From: Tubiluchus corallicola
Taxonomy: Eukaryota > Priapulida > Priapulimorpha > Priapulimorphida > Tubiluchidae
Assembly: GCA_030141605.1 (NCBI GenBank)
Contig: JAQGDQ010000923.1
Span: 1 to 46,967 of the forward strand
Direction: 5' to 3'
Length of the DNA: 46,967 nucleotides
The notes under the pieces are model-generated. The model saw only the letters and a list, made by a program, of their open reading frames with translations. It did not search any database and was not told where the DNA came from. This document shows positions 9,709-19,494 of this stretch, piece by piece. Both the position numbers and the translations under genes were made by a program. Each line of letters begins with the position of its first letter. Within the stretch, counting starts at the first letter, position 1.

Positions 9709-12510
9709 CTTCTTTTATTAATCAGTTTAGAATTTTGATTAATCAGTCAATGATATAATTTAGTTTAGTTTATTTCCAAAATGGCATCATATAATACATT
9801 GTTATACACATTACAATGTAAGCTATTACTGCTGCAAACAAAACAAAAATTAACGTTTCACCAGTTATTCAGATTCAGATTCAGATACATATTTATTTTC
9901 CATTTCATTATAATAGATTTAGTTACATGTATAACATTAAATATAACCTCAACGGAAGGATGGCGAACAAATCAAAAAGTCATTAAATCAACCTGTGAAA
10001 AAAGCTCATTTTTTCAGAAGTTTGTGGGAAAGACATCGGCCTGGTTTCAAATTTGTTGAATAGAATTAAACAAATGCGTGGTAATGTATATAGTCTAATT
10101 TGTTTTTATAGGAAAAGGTGCATAACGCTTACGTCTACGAGTTGTTAATTAAAATGTCTTGCTGTTATTGAAATATGTAATTTAGATTAATTCATGACTT
10201 TATAAGAAAAACCGCACAATTATTTGATTAAAAGAGTGGCCACCCAAAATATAATTTATTGCAACTTACATGATTTGACGTATTTACATTATTACTTTCT
10301 ATCGCAGCAGGACAACCAAACATAGATAATTATTCACTTTATCACATAGTTAATACAATGAACACAGAGTACCAATGCTAGATATATGACGCCCAAATCA
10401 GCACATAACTATAAAAAACTATTGAAAAGAAAAAAATAACCTAACGAATTAGGCGGATCATATGACGTTTGCTTGTAAGAACAGCAAGCGTCAAAAGGTC
10501 ACCTGTACAAAGGTGACCATGGAATTTATAACTTTCGAATGAACCCGGAAAAATAATTCAAGATTAACCTAATTGAACGACTCTAGGTAGATTTGCAAAC
10601 GTTGTAAGAACCGGAATAAACTAGTTTGCAATACTGTAAATGAAAAATCTAACAGCAGAGTAGAACTCAATCACGGGAATCCATGACACAGCCACCCTTA
10701 TTCATAAATTAAAATCGCTTGATAAGCAGTATTACCATGTAATTAGCAAATGTGCAGTGGTTAGATAATATATAAATTCACATGCATATCTTTACACCAT
10801 ACAGTAACTTATTAGACAATAAGAGCAATAAAAAACGGTAAAAAATATTCAATAGTAAATAATCAATACTGCAATCAGCACTGCAACAAAAAATGTTACG
10901 CCAAAATATATTTTATAGTGCAAGTAACTGTTATCAGCAAAATATGAAAATATACATAATATCACACTTAAGAATCAAATGTTTTTTCATAAGATAAATA
11001 TGAAGAAAAATTAAATTATAATTAATAACTAGAAAAAACAGAATATAATTTGCATACATATTGCAGACCATGAATGCATGCATTGTGAAATTTTAGTAAC
11101 AAATAAAATAATACTGAAACCAAACAATAGCAAAAAATAAAGTAAAATAAAAGAAACAAAACTTGCATTAAAACAAAAGTAAATAATAGATCATATGTAT
11201 GCATAAATGATAATAAATCATATTATTAGCAATATATTATGGTGCATGCATCAAGGTAAAAAAATGGTTGGCTATACCTCACAGATCACTGTACAACTCA
11301 TCATATTCAATCAATCATTGCTGATACATTTACTTGTTAAGTTCTAGTAAATAGAAAAGGCAATTATTTTTGTGCGTAATTAATAGAAAATAGAATAAAT
11401 GCTTAAGGAGATATAGTTTTCAAATAACATAAGTTCTTACTTCTATTTACTTAAGATTTTGAGATATCAGCTGCTTAAAGACATATTTTCACCTTGGACT
11501 TTTCTCAATCTTTATTCTCAATGAATAGCCTTTCAAATCCCGTTTAGTTTTAGGTGGCTACAAAATACTATAATTTATACATGCGTACATATGAGCCCCC
11601 TAAGGTGCTTCAACTTACCTCTCTGATATATAAACGTTTTATTTTAATACATTTAAACTCCTACGATACTATTATTTTAATTATATGTGAATTTACTATG
11701 CGATCAATAAATGTTTGTGATGCTTTGTATACTTTATAGCATTTTACTGAAATTTTACTTCTCTTATCTATACATATATGTAACCAAAATTACATATTTA
11801 CACGCCTGGAGAAATTTTATGCACGTAATTTTGCACTAATCGTAAAATACTCGTATAGTTAAAATGTGCGAAATAAATATAGTGTGTTGTACGCATAATT
11901 ATGCTGTTCATGAAAACGAATCGTTAATTTTTAGTAACACTGAACTGTTTAGAAGGCATGAAACATGAAAGCGCTAATGCGATTTCATAAAATTCTCTTT
12001 TACGTACGCCTTTATGACGCATATTAATGCCATGTAAATGTACATAAAGGATCCGACTGAAATAACAGCACAAAGCACCATTACAGGATTATTACGTAAT
12101 AAATGTTGCGCTTGTCTGATCTCGTTGAATTTGGACAAAAAACTTGACTTAGTCCACATTTGTTTAAGAATATACAATAGACAACGAAAGTCCCCTACAT
12201 GATGACTTTACAGCTAAATTAGTGTTTATAGCGAAGAATAAAGGCTAAGAGAATATCTACGAGACTCAGTACGATCTTTAGTTTTGATATAATAATTATA
12301 ATAGATATGCTTCACAAATGTTAGCAGGAATGATTGGCGGGCGATTTTAGGCTGCCTACTGACCATGGCTAGAGTGTAAACGATTTCACGAGCTGTAGGT
12401 CTGGGTAACATTGTGCGATTCGGTGTTTCTGCAAGGAGTATCGTCTTAGCAAGATTCTTAGTGTATTATATGATATTAACATATTTCGGGATATTAATCT
12501 GGCAATCTTT
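9709..12510. other. Very AT-rich region, no gene seen
   Basis: At 9862-9912 the repeated ATTCAGATTCAGATACATATT, followed by TTATTTTCC, resembles the reverse complement of a non-LTR retrotransposon 3' tail; the call is tentative. The rest is AT-rich without motifs. Frames at 9781-10059 (plus), 11022-11204 (minus), 11974-12177 (minus) and 12226-12411 (minus) have no recognisable domain. The last contains a readable AREIVYTLAMVSRQPK stretch, but I cannot support it as an exon. Confidence 0.5.
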
Positions 12511-12596
12511 AGGCAGATTTCACGCGAATTTCAGGTTGACTTCGGGTAGACTTCGGGATGATTTCAGGCAAACTTCAGGCAGACTTTAGGTCGACT
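12511..12596. repeat. Degenerate 11-bp tandem repeat
   Basis: About eight imperfect units of the form CTTCRGGYARA follow one another (CTTCGGGTAGA, CTTCGGGATGA, TTTCAGGCAAA, CTTCAGGCAGA, CTTTAGGTCGA). It is short, old and without a clear function. Confidence 0.75.
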
Positions 12597-12737
12597 GGTT
12601 AAAGACAAAAGCAGTCTGAGGCTGCGATGGTATTTGTTAAAAGTGAATAAACACAACACAGATGATATTTGATCCTAAAATTTACCAAAATATTTATCAT
12701 TCAGGCTCTACACCTGAGATTATCTATGGACTACTAG

Positions 12738-12915
12738 CAGGGCCTATTTCAGCCTAGGCGAGGCCCGGGGAAGTGGGGCAAATGAAGCCCCATCGGGGGT
12801 GGGGGGCTACCATGTTTGGCGCCCAGAAAATTTTTGAACTGCTAGAACGTTGGAGAAGCATTTTCGAAGAGAAAATATGGAGTTATACAGTTATTAAAGG
12901 AAAGAACAATTGAAA
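12738..12915 (+). mobile_element. Family D MITE, copy 1 (3' truncated)
   Basis: Starts CAGGGCCTATTTCAGCC and is preceded by ACTACTAG. It matches 19221-19400 through GAGGCCCGGGGAAGTGGGG, AGAAAATTTTTGAACTGCTA and ATACAGTTRTTAAAGGAAAG, then diverges after ATTGAA. It lacks the right terminal repeat. The CAGGG terminus recalls hAT-type elements, which is an inference from the terminus only. Confidence 0.75.
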
Positions 12916-13291
12916 GAAAAACTGTTTTATTCTCAAGACCAGTCCTTAATACTTGTCAATACTGGCAAACAGCGCGCGTGCGGCAAGAGAGAGATGAAAT
13001 GCCATCACACCAGTACGACAACATACACACTAATACAGAATTCATATACCCACGGCCATATTAATTAAATCATAGTTTTTTTTTATTTTTTATTTTTTGT
13101 ATATGGTTGTAAATATGTTTGATTTTATTCGTCATTACTGCACAGTAGTTTAGATTGCACTGACGCATTTGCCTTCAGCAGTGTAAGTTTTTATTAACTA
13201 ACACTCATTGATTATCTCTGTAAAGTTTTTATCAGTGATTATCAATGTTTTTAATGGCAAATAAAGATTATTATATATATATATATATATA
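12916..13291. other. Spacer with a (TA)n tract, no gene seen
   Basis: AT-rich, with a T-rich run near 13077-13100 and a (TA)n tract at 13269-13291. The sequence just before it (GGCAAATAAAGATTATTATA) could be an old retrotransposon 3' tail. No coding sequence was found. Confidence 0.5.
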
Positions 13292-13500
13292 TAGTATGCA
13301 TGCTATGCTGATATGTACAAAGTCGTCTCTAAAGTACTGTACCTTGCGCAGTTTTTTACGCTATGTAGATTTTCTAGTTTGCCATTTTATCACCATTTTT
13401 AGTCTATTATTATTGGCTTAAATCAAAATAACTATTAACAGATCAAATAACTGTCAGTTTTAAAATTTTATTAATTTTAAAGGCAGAAAATATTCTCGTA
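13292..13500 (+). repeat. 209-bp direct repeat upstream of the fucosyltransferase gene
   Basis: Nearly identical to 16128-16335, in the same orientation; the shared run goes from TAGTATGCATGCTATGCTGA to GGCAGAAAAYATTCTCGTA. The downstream copy sits inside a TTAA-flanked MITE (15908-16368), so this is most simply a truncated copy of that element abutting a (TA)n tract. Confidence 0.85.
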
Positions 13501-13929
13501 AATTATCTAATAATGTTAGGATGGCAGTGTGGGTGGGTTGGGTGGCTGCATATTTCTCTTGTCAAGAGACAGAAGTATTTCAGAAGACTGCTACTCCACA
13601 ATGTTTTACCTAAAAGTTTTGCAACGCGCAGCCATAGAGCTACCACCTGCATTAATTTTGTTAATGCAAAAAAATGTACAGTATAACACACGTATTGTTG
13701 TAGGTATAATAAAATTATATTATTTATGACATAATAAAATTAAGTATGAAACAAAATACAGGTCATAGACTGAAATGCGTGTTGATATTTATTATAGACA
13801 CATATTCAGTGGTGTCCCAGATCTGGCGTTATAACGAGGTTTTGACTGTAATACTGTAAGAAGTACTGTAAGTGATACTAGAATTTCCTGATGATTTTGC
13901 ACTTTTAACAACATCGTTAATCATTGCAG
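13501..13929 (+). other. Upstream region or 5' intron of the fucosyltransferase gene
   Basis: AT-rich and intron-like. It ends in TTTTAACAACATCGTTAATC ATTGCAG (13903-13929), a reasonable 3' splice site 12 bases before the ATG. This suggests a 5'-untranslated exon further upstream that I cannot locate. The frames here (13503-13691 minus, 13529-13729 plus) are unsupported. Confidence 0.4.
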
Positions 13930-13941
13930 CTGGTAGAAGCT

Positions 13942-15054
13942 ATGGAAAAGAAGTGTGCCATCAGAAACTTTGGACTCAGCAAGTTTCAACTTGTGTTCAT
14001 TCTGTATCTATTGATTTTTTGCTCTTTAAATCATAGTGACGTAACAGCTGTTCAAAATGGAGCTGTAACTTTGAGGCTTTCCGATTTGAGGCAAGATGAT
14101 GGTCCATCTTGGGAAGAAAGGACAGCAAAAGAATGTGAAAAAGAATCAAATGACGTACGTGCGATGAACTACATAGACGATGTTGACGACAATGTGCGAT
14201 ATGTAACATCATCAGACATTATGGGCAGACTGGGCAATAAAATGTTCCAATACGCAGCATTGTACGGGATAGCCCGTGCAAATAACTTTACTGCAGTGTT
14301 GCCTAGTTCTTTTAGCTTGTACGGAGTATTTACTCAGTTGGAAATACCAGTGTTCACTTGCACGGCAACGTACAAACATTATCGACGTCAAATGCTGGAA
14401 ATTAAATTAATATTCATCGATAAATTCTACCCCATGGCACATTGTTTAGAAGATTATGTTGTGCCGGCACGTGGAATTAGTATCAATTCATATCTTCAGT
14501 CTTCTAAGTATTTTAACGACTGGAAGGATGATATAAGAAACCAGTTCACATTTAACCAAAAAACATTAGCAAAAGCTAAGCGCAGTCTGTACACACAGCT
14601 TCTACTAAAGTTTAAAGACAACAACATTTTAGAAAAACAGATCACAAGAGTAGGAATTCACGTACGAAGAACTGATTTCCCGAAATTCATGTCCTTTACT
14701 CGCATGCCTTCCCTCGATTACTTTAACAAAGCAATGGCTTACATGAGGCAAAAGTTTGCCAATGTCGTGTTTGTTATGATTGGTGATGATATTGAATGGA
14801 ATAAGAAGAACATTAAAGGATCTGACGTTGTATTTATACCAAGGAGCAAAGATCCCGAGGTAGATATGTGTATTGCTAGTCAACTGTGTCAACACGTAAT
14901 AATGACCGTGGGCACATTCGGCTTCTGGTGTGGATACTTATCCAAAGGAACTGTTATATATTTTCGTGATTATTTACCAGACGGTTACAAAAACATCAGG
15001 CATTGGTTTGTGTCTGGTGAATATTGGCCACATGAATGGATTGGTATGGCTTGA
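13942..15054 (+). CDS. GT11 family alpha-1,2-fucosyltransferase-like protein, single coding exon
   Basis: A predicted Golgi type II membrane enzyme that transfers L-fucose from GDP-fucose to a galactoside or related acceptor. The protein is 370 residues from the ATG at 13942 (context GAAGCTATGG); the in-frame TTG six codons earlier lies across a likely splice acceptor and is not used. A short cytoplasmic tail is followed by a membrane anchor at about residues 15-29 (FQLVFILYLLIFCSL), a stem rich in charged residues to about 90, then the catalytic domain. GT11 motifs in order are MGRLGNKMFQYA (94-105), the GDP-fucose-binding HVRRTDF (240-246), MIGDD (279-283) and GTFGFWCGYLSKG (324-336). Sequons NHS (30-32) and NFT (115-117) are present. 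The length fits FUT1/FUT2-type enzymes, which are also usually single-exon in their coding part. HVRRTDF replaces the vertebrate HVRRGDY. Acceptor specificity cannot be read from the sequence. No second copy lies in the window. Confidence 0.95.
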   Translation: MEKKCAIRNFGLSKFQLVFILYLLIFCSLNHSDVTAVQNGAVTLRLSDLRQDDGPSWEERTAKECEKESNDVRAMNYIDDVDDNVRYVTSSDIMGRLGNKMFQYAALYGIARANNFTAVLPSSFSLYGVFTQLEIPVFTCTATYKHYRRQMLEIKLIFIDKFYPMAHCLEDYVVPARGISINSYLQSSKYFNDWKDDIRNQFTFNQKTLAKAKRSLYTQLLLKFKDNNILEKQITRVGIHVRRTDFPKFMSFTRMPSLDYFNKAMAYMRQKFANVVFVMIGDDIEWNKKNIKGSDVVFIPRSKDPEVDMCIASQLCQHVIMTVGTFGFWCGYLSKGTVIYFRDYLPDGYKNIRHWFVSGEYWPHEWIGMA

Positions 15055-15120
15055 CACAACGAACTAACTATATACCAGGTGGCGTAAACTCAATTTAGTT
15101 AAATTATTTCTTGTTTAGGA

Positions 15121-15126
15121 AATAAA
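15121..15126 (+). terminator. Polyadenylation signal of the fucosyltransferase gene
   Basis: AATAAA lies 67 bases after the stop codon. A second candidate (AAAATAAAG) is near 15310. The 3' UTR is therefore probably short. Confidence 0.6.
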
Positions 15127-15525
15127 GTTCATAAACACAAATACGAAGATGAAAAGAAATGCCACTAAAAAAACTAACTTAAAAACTTATTTACAATATC
15201 ATATATGGGTACCCTTTATGCACTTACAAATAGAATTCTAAAAATTCGCTAAAATATAAGAATTAGACTGATACAGATTAATGATGTGTAACTTATGATG
15301 TCAGAATTTAAAATAAAGTGATCTAATCGATTTTTAAAAGAAAAAAAACAGCTTTTCGTATGGTTAAATGATTAGTTTGATCTAATCGACAAACCTTTGA
15401 CTAGTGTTGCCATCATAGGGCAATGAGGATAGTTTTCTCAAACACTTGTTGCACTTGCAGTTCTTAATATAGTTATAATAATATATATTATTATCATTAT
15501 ATATATATATATATATATGTATATA
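15127..15525. other. 3' flank with (TA)n tracts, no gene seen
   Basis: AT-rich. TATAATAATATATATTATTA and a (TA)n run lie at about 15473-15520, next to the truncated family A element. No coding sequence. Confidence 0.5.
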
Positions 15526-15673
15526 TTACCAGAAACACTTTTGCAGTTGTGGGTTAAAATATATACTTTTTATCGGACCTGAAAATGGGGTAGTATATGA
15601 AAAATTATCCTGTCTTCCTTTAAGAAGAGGGTTCTTCTGAGAGGAGTGTAATCTTAAAGGAAGACCGGATGAT
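15526..15673 (-). mobile_element. Family A MITE end fragments
   Basis: 15526-15623 matches the terminal 95 bases or so of family A on the minus strand (GAAAATGGGGTAGTATATGA, CCTGTCTTCC, then TTAA at 15620-15623). After 30 unrelated bases a second terminus starts at 15654 (TTAAAGGAAGACCGGATGAT). This may be a nested or deleted pair of termini. Confidence 0.7.
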
Positions 15674-15907
15674 TGTGTAAACACAAGTTTGAAAAACCAC
15701 TACTTTCAACTCAGCAAGCCAAGTGGCTTAATTTCATGAAGAACATATAGCCACTGTACGGGGTTCTAGATCTTAGGCAAAACTGCTACTAGTAAGTCAA
15801 AGCTGTACGAATGTTATTATACATTAATCTAAGACCGTTTGATCATTACTGCAAGTTGGACCTCGTTTTACTCAAGGTCAAGTTACATGCGACAGCTATT
15901 TATAGTC

Positions 15908-16368
15908 TTAACCCTTTCAGTCCAAAATTATTTTTTAATAAGGAAAATTTTTGGCTTGGTACTTTTGTTCAGTATGTCCATCTTGTTTACACATAATTAT
16001 TTTTTACTACCTGTGCCCGCGTGCTAAATATAGCCCTTATCCCACGGGATACATTGGGATTCAATGGAAGCATCAAATGTGCTTCATTTTGCAACTGCTG
16101 ATAATTTTTTAAAGTATTTAAGACATTTAGTATGCATGCTATGCTGATCTTTACAAAGTCATCTCTAAAGTACTGTACCTTGCGTAGTTTTTTATGCTAT
16201 GTAGATTTTCTAGTTTGCCATTTTATCACCATTTTAGTCTTTTGTTATTGGCTTAAATCAAAATAACTATTAACAGATAAAATAACTGACAGCTTTAAAA
16301 TTTTATTAATTTTAAAGGCAGAAAACATTCTCGTATCCCACGGGATACAACTGGTGTGAAAGGGTTAA
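15908..16368. mobile_element. Family P MITE with TTAA flanks (piggyBac-type)
   Basis: TTAA (15908-15911) is followed by CCCTTTCAG, and at the other end CTGGTGTGAAAGGG precedes TTAA (16365-16368), giving short inverted termini CCCTTTCA / TGAAAGGG. Two identical 15-base palindrome-bearing segments, TATCCCACGGGATAC, lie at about 16037-16051 and 16334-16348. The element is about 453 bp with no ORF shared with other copies. TTAA plus CCCTTT termini are typical of piggyBac-type elements. Bases 16128-16335 are repeated at 13292-13500. Confidence 0.85.
16128..16335 (+). repeat. 208-bp direct repeat downstream of the fucosyltransferase gene
   Basis: Partner of 13292-13500, separated from it by 2.6 kb that includes the gene. 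It is the central and right part of the family P element. The two copies differ at only about 15 positions. Confidence 0.85.
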
Positions 16369-17159
16369 AATGATACCTTAAGTATAATATTTTGACGGAT
16401 ATAATTTGTCCGAAATGTTGTGTTCATTCTGATTGCTGGCTGCATGAAGAGGTACCCAATTGTATTTATCTATTTAGGCTTGGCCACGTAAAATATGGCT
16501 TCATTTCTAAAAATTTCTAGTACTAGTAAAATTCTAGTATAATCTAGTAAACTTCGTTTGATACTGGCGCCATCGTTTTGTAGGACTTCAGTTAAACTAC
16601 TGATCATAGCAGCACCATCTGTAGGCATTAAGAACATGTTTTGTAGTGCTGTCATCTTCTGTGGCTCGGACCAATGAGAGTTGACAGTGATAAAAGTACT
16701 TCATACTTTCTTTCACAAGGATGAGCATGCGCAAAAGTTCCATGATTTCAACTGTGCCAACACTCCCCTCTGTCACATTGCTTGCATCCTACTTGTGACG
16801 TAGGCATTACTGTTTACTGTTGGGTACATGAATAGTACCCTTTAATTTACTGAGATTGTACACATTTATTTTATCTGTAGTTTCATCTGTAGTTTTTTTA
16901 TTATTCTATCTTTCTGTGAAGCTGATGAAGTCCGAGAAAACGAAAGCTTCTGAAAGAAAATAATTTTTGAGATTTATTGGCATTTTGATTTCATTTTCGA
17001 TTATGATCATGGCAGATCTCAGAAGAACACTAACTTAGTTTCATACCAAACAATCTTTTCTAGACATGGGTCAATGACCCTTTAGGATGTTCTAAATGCC
17101 CTTTTAGGCAAATATTCCATCAAAGCAACCACTGCATTCGTTCTTCCCTACACTAAATT
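16369..17159. other. Dispersed-repeat-like sequence, no gene seen
   Basis: Contains the stem-loop GAAGCTGATGAAGTCC...GAAAGCTTC (16918-16950; see findings) and a short inverted motif GACATGGGTCAATGACCC (17064-17081). The minus frame 16470-16655 is unsupported. Confidence 0.45.
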
Positions 17160-17266
17160 TTACACATCATCAGCTAGCGCTTCCAGACCAAGGTTTGTGT
17201 ACGCCTTGTACCTTTCCAAACGTTCTTTGAAGTCTATCTCTGTCTCATAGCTGCCTCCAAGTGAAT
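17160..17266 (-). CDS. Candidate 3'-terminal coding exon, protein unknown
   Basis: On the minus strand, a pyrimidine-containing intron end (TTTCTTACTCATTATAAATGTGTAG) leads into an open frame that ends at TAA (17160-17162). It reads DSLGGSYETEIDFKERLERY followed by KAYTNLGLEALADDV. The composition is protein-like (amphipathic, no repeats), unlike its surroundings. I do not recognise the family. The D codon takes its first base from the preceding exon (phase 1). An alternative acceptor after GGAGGCAG would start the exon at YETEID in the other phase. The piece is below 60 codons and easily missed by length filters. Confidence 0.4.
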
Positions 17267-17579
17267 CTACACATTTATAATGAGTAAGAAATCGTATTAA
17301 CAGACATGCATAAAAATAGAAGAAATATAAGTGTACAAAAGCACATCGAGATGAACAGCAATAACGTTAAGGTTTGTGACCTTTGACCCGTAAGTGGAAA
17401 TTAAGGAGGTTAACTTTCATCGTTATTTCTCAACGTTTTCCACTGTAACAAAGTAGCCATTTGATTAATTATTATTATTAATTTCCTCAAAATTCTCGTT
17501 AGCTAGCGATTTAACATTACAAGTTATATATATATATAAACTGTCTACGAAGTTTGTGTTCATAAATAGATTACTTACA

Positions 17580-17799
17580 TAAGGCGTGCGCCCTGGAGAC
17601 GTTCAAGGATCGCACTGCTCAGCCACAGTCGACGCTGCAGCTCCATCAATGTGATCAATAACTGACTCTCTTGGCGCACACTCCATTGTCTTCCGAGACA
17701 GAAGGATGCCAACCAACCATTAGTCTTGAAAAAAGGCCCAAGACCACCTGCATCAAATAAACCCTGCTCTTCAGTCATTTGAAGGGAACAAAACTTCAA
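17580..17799 (-). CDS. Candidate internal exon upstream of the terminal exon (weak)
   Basis: On the minus strand, an open frame (TEEQGLFDAGGLGPFFKTNG ... MELQRRLWLSSAILERLQGA) runs into GTAAGTAATC, a good donor, at about 17580. With the internal acceptor GGAGGCAG in the 17160-17266 exon the reading frames join (…RL, I, then YETEID…); with the stronger TGTGTAG acceptor they do not. An alternative frame over part of the same bases also looks protein-like (RESVIDHIDGAAASTVAEQC). Family unknown. It lies next to a plus-strand LINE relic, so it could instead be retroelement sequence. Confidence 0.25.
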
Positions 17800-17821
17800 T
17801 CAATTTCTGTGCTGCATCGAA

Positions 17822-18037
17822 ATGAAAGACAATGAGCTATGTTACTGTGGCCTGTCCCCTCAAGCACCAGATCATTTATTATTTTGTTGCCCATTGGTCA
17901 ATCAAAGGAAGAGGACGCATTTTATATTGGAGCTTGCTGATCAAATAACAGATGTGATATTTTTAAAATCGGACAAAAGTATAATTACTGCATTTTTAGT
18001 CATTAGTTTACTTTGTACTAAAGTTATAGAGATCTAA
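17822..18037 (+). pseudogene. Non-LTR retrotransposon relic, cysteine-rich C-terminal segment
   Basis: The 71-residue frame contains CYCGLSPQAPDHLLFCCPLV, resembling the CxCG...HLLFxCP zinc-knuckle-like segment near the C-terminus of many LINE reverse transcriptases. The frame upstream is stopped within about 20 codons, so only a fragment remains. It ends directly at the 23-bp satellite. Confidence 0.55.
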
Positions 18038-18041
18038 TTTT

Positions 18042-18930
18042 ACATGCTTACATGCTGTACTGTTTCATGCTTACATGCTGTACTGTTTCATGCTTACCTG
18101 CTGTACTGTTTCATGCTTACATGCTGTGCTGTTTCATGTAATTACATGCTGTACTGTTTCATGCTTACATGCTGTACTGTTTCATGCTTACATGCTGTAC
18201 TGTTTCATGATTACATGCTGTACTGTTTCATGCTTACATGCTGTACTGTTTCATGCTTACCTGCTGTACTGTTTCATGCTTACATGCTGTTCTGTTTCAT
18301 GCTTACATGCTGTACTGTTTCATGCTTACCTGCTGTACTGTTTCATGCTTACTGCTGTACTGTTTCATGCTTACCTGCTGTACTGTTTCATGCTTACATG
18401 CTGTGCTGTTTCATGCTTACCTGCTGTACTGTTTCATGCTTACATGCTGTGCTGTTTCATGTAATTACATGCTGTACTGTTTCATGCTTACCTGCTGTAC
18501 TGTTTCATGCTTACATGCTGTGCTGTTTCATGTAATTACATGCTGTACTGTTTCATGCTTACATGCTGTACTGTTTCATGCTTACATGCTGTACTGTTTC
18601 ATGCTTACCTGCTGTACTGTTTCATGCTTACATGCTGTACTGTTTCATGCTTACATGCTGTACTGTTTCATGCTTACATGCTGTACTGTTTCATGCTTAC
18701 CTGCTGTACTGTTTCATGCTTACATGCTGTACTGTTTCATGCTTACCTGCTGTACTGTTTCATGCTTACCTGCTGTACGGTTTCATGCTTACATGCTGTA
18801 CTGTTTCATGCTTACCTGCTATACTGTTTCATGCTTACTGCTGTACAGTTTCATGCTTACCTGCTGTACTGTTTCATGCTGTACTGTTTCATGCTTACAT
18901 GCTGCACTGTTTCATGCTTACTGCTGCTCC
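18042..18930. repeat. 23-bp tandem satellite (about 38 units)
   Basis: The unit is CATGCTTACATGCTGTACTG followed by TTT. Variants are TACCTG for TACATG, a two-base insertion (CATGTAATTACATG), and one-base deletions (CTTACTGCTG). Because 23 is not a multiple of 3, a repeat protein of period 23 residues is readable in all three forward frames, which is why several overlapping long frames appear. None is a supported gene. Confidence 0.97.
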
Positions 18931-18969
18931 TTCTATAGATATTCAATTAACGATTCATCAAAGAACTGA

Positions 18970-19215
18970 ATCTCGACGTTATTTACTGCATGTAGAAAAG
19001 CATTGAGGCGAATCTTAAACTTGCCTAGAAATTTTCATCCCAGCATGACATTGCGTATTGCTGATACATATCCTCTAGATATACTCTTCCATGAGCAAAT
19101 TTTAAAGCTCTATTGTAACATAAACTTATCTGTTAATCCAGTTCTTTGCTCATTGACTGTGTTAAATAACCATACTAGTATAAGTATACTTGGTAGAAAC
19201 CGTATTAGAGCACAT
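18970..19215 (+). pseudogene. Non-LTR retrotransposon reverse transcriptase relic
   Basis: The plus frame reads STLFTACRKALRRILNLPRN, then FHPSMTLRIADTYPLDILFH and further to about 19215. This resembles the C-terminal part of LINE reverse transcriptases, where an ACRKALRRIWxLPxxTH-like segment is common. A stop lies just upstream (18967-18969). The relic is cut at the right by the family D element at 19221. Confidence 0.6.
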
Positions 19216-19220
19216 TTGAG

Positions 19221-19494
19221 CAGGGCCTATTTCATCCTAAGCGAGGCCCGGGGAAGTGGGGCGTGTGAGGCCCCCTCGGGGGGGGGGCGAAGCACCAGAA
19301 AATTTTTGAACTGCTAGAACGCCGGAGAAGCATTTTCCAAGAGAAAATATGCAGTTATACAGTTGTTAAAGGAAAGAAAAATTGAATGTTCGCATAAAGC
19401 AAAAAAATGTTACCTCGGCGCGAGGCCCCCCTGGAGGGTGAGGCCCCGGGGAAGTATCCCCACTTACCCCCCCCCCCCCCTGAAATAGGCCCTG
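19221..19494 (+). mobile_element. Family D MITE, copy 2 (complete)
   Basis: A 274-bp element with 14-base perfect inverted termini, CAGGGCCTATTTCA and TGAAATAGGCCCTG. It contains a G run (about 19278-19286) and a C run (about 19466-19480). No direct repeat flanks it: the left flank is CATTTGAG and the right flank is ACTACTAG. The right flank equals the left flank of copy 1 at 12730-12737. hAT-like by its CAGGG ends (inference). Confidence 0.85.

Noticed and set aside
13924-13941. Start of the fucosyltransferase at TTG 13924
   Set aside because: The codons before ATG 13942 span CATTGCAG, a likely 3' splice site. The ATG has good context and places the membrane anchor at the expected distance.
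18044-19006. Overlapping Cys-rich repeat frames in all three forward frames
   Set aside because: A 23-bp unit read in each frame gives the same 23-residue period. Three mutually overlapping versions cannot all be genes, and none has support.
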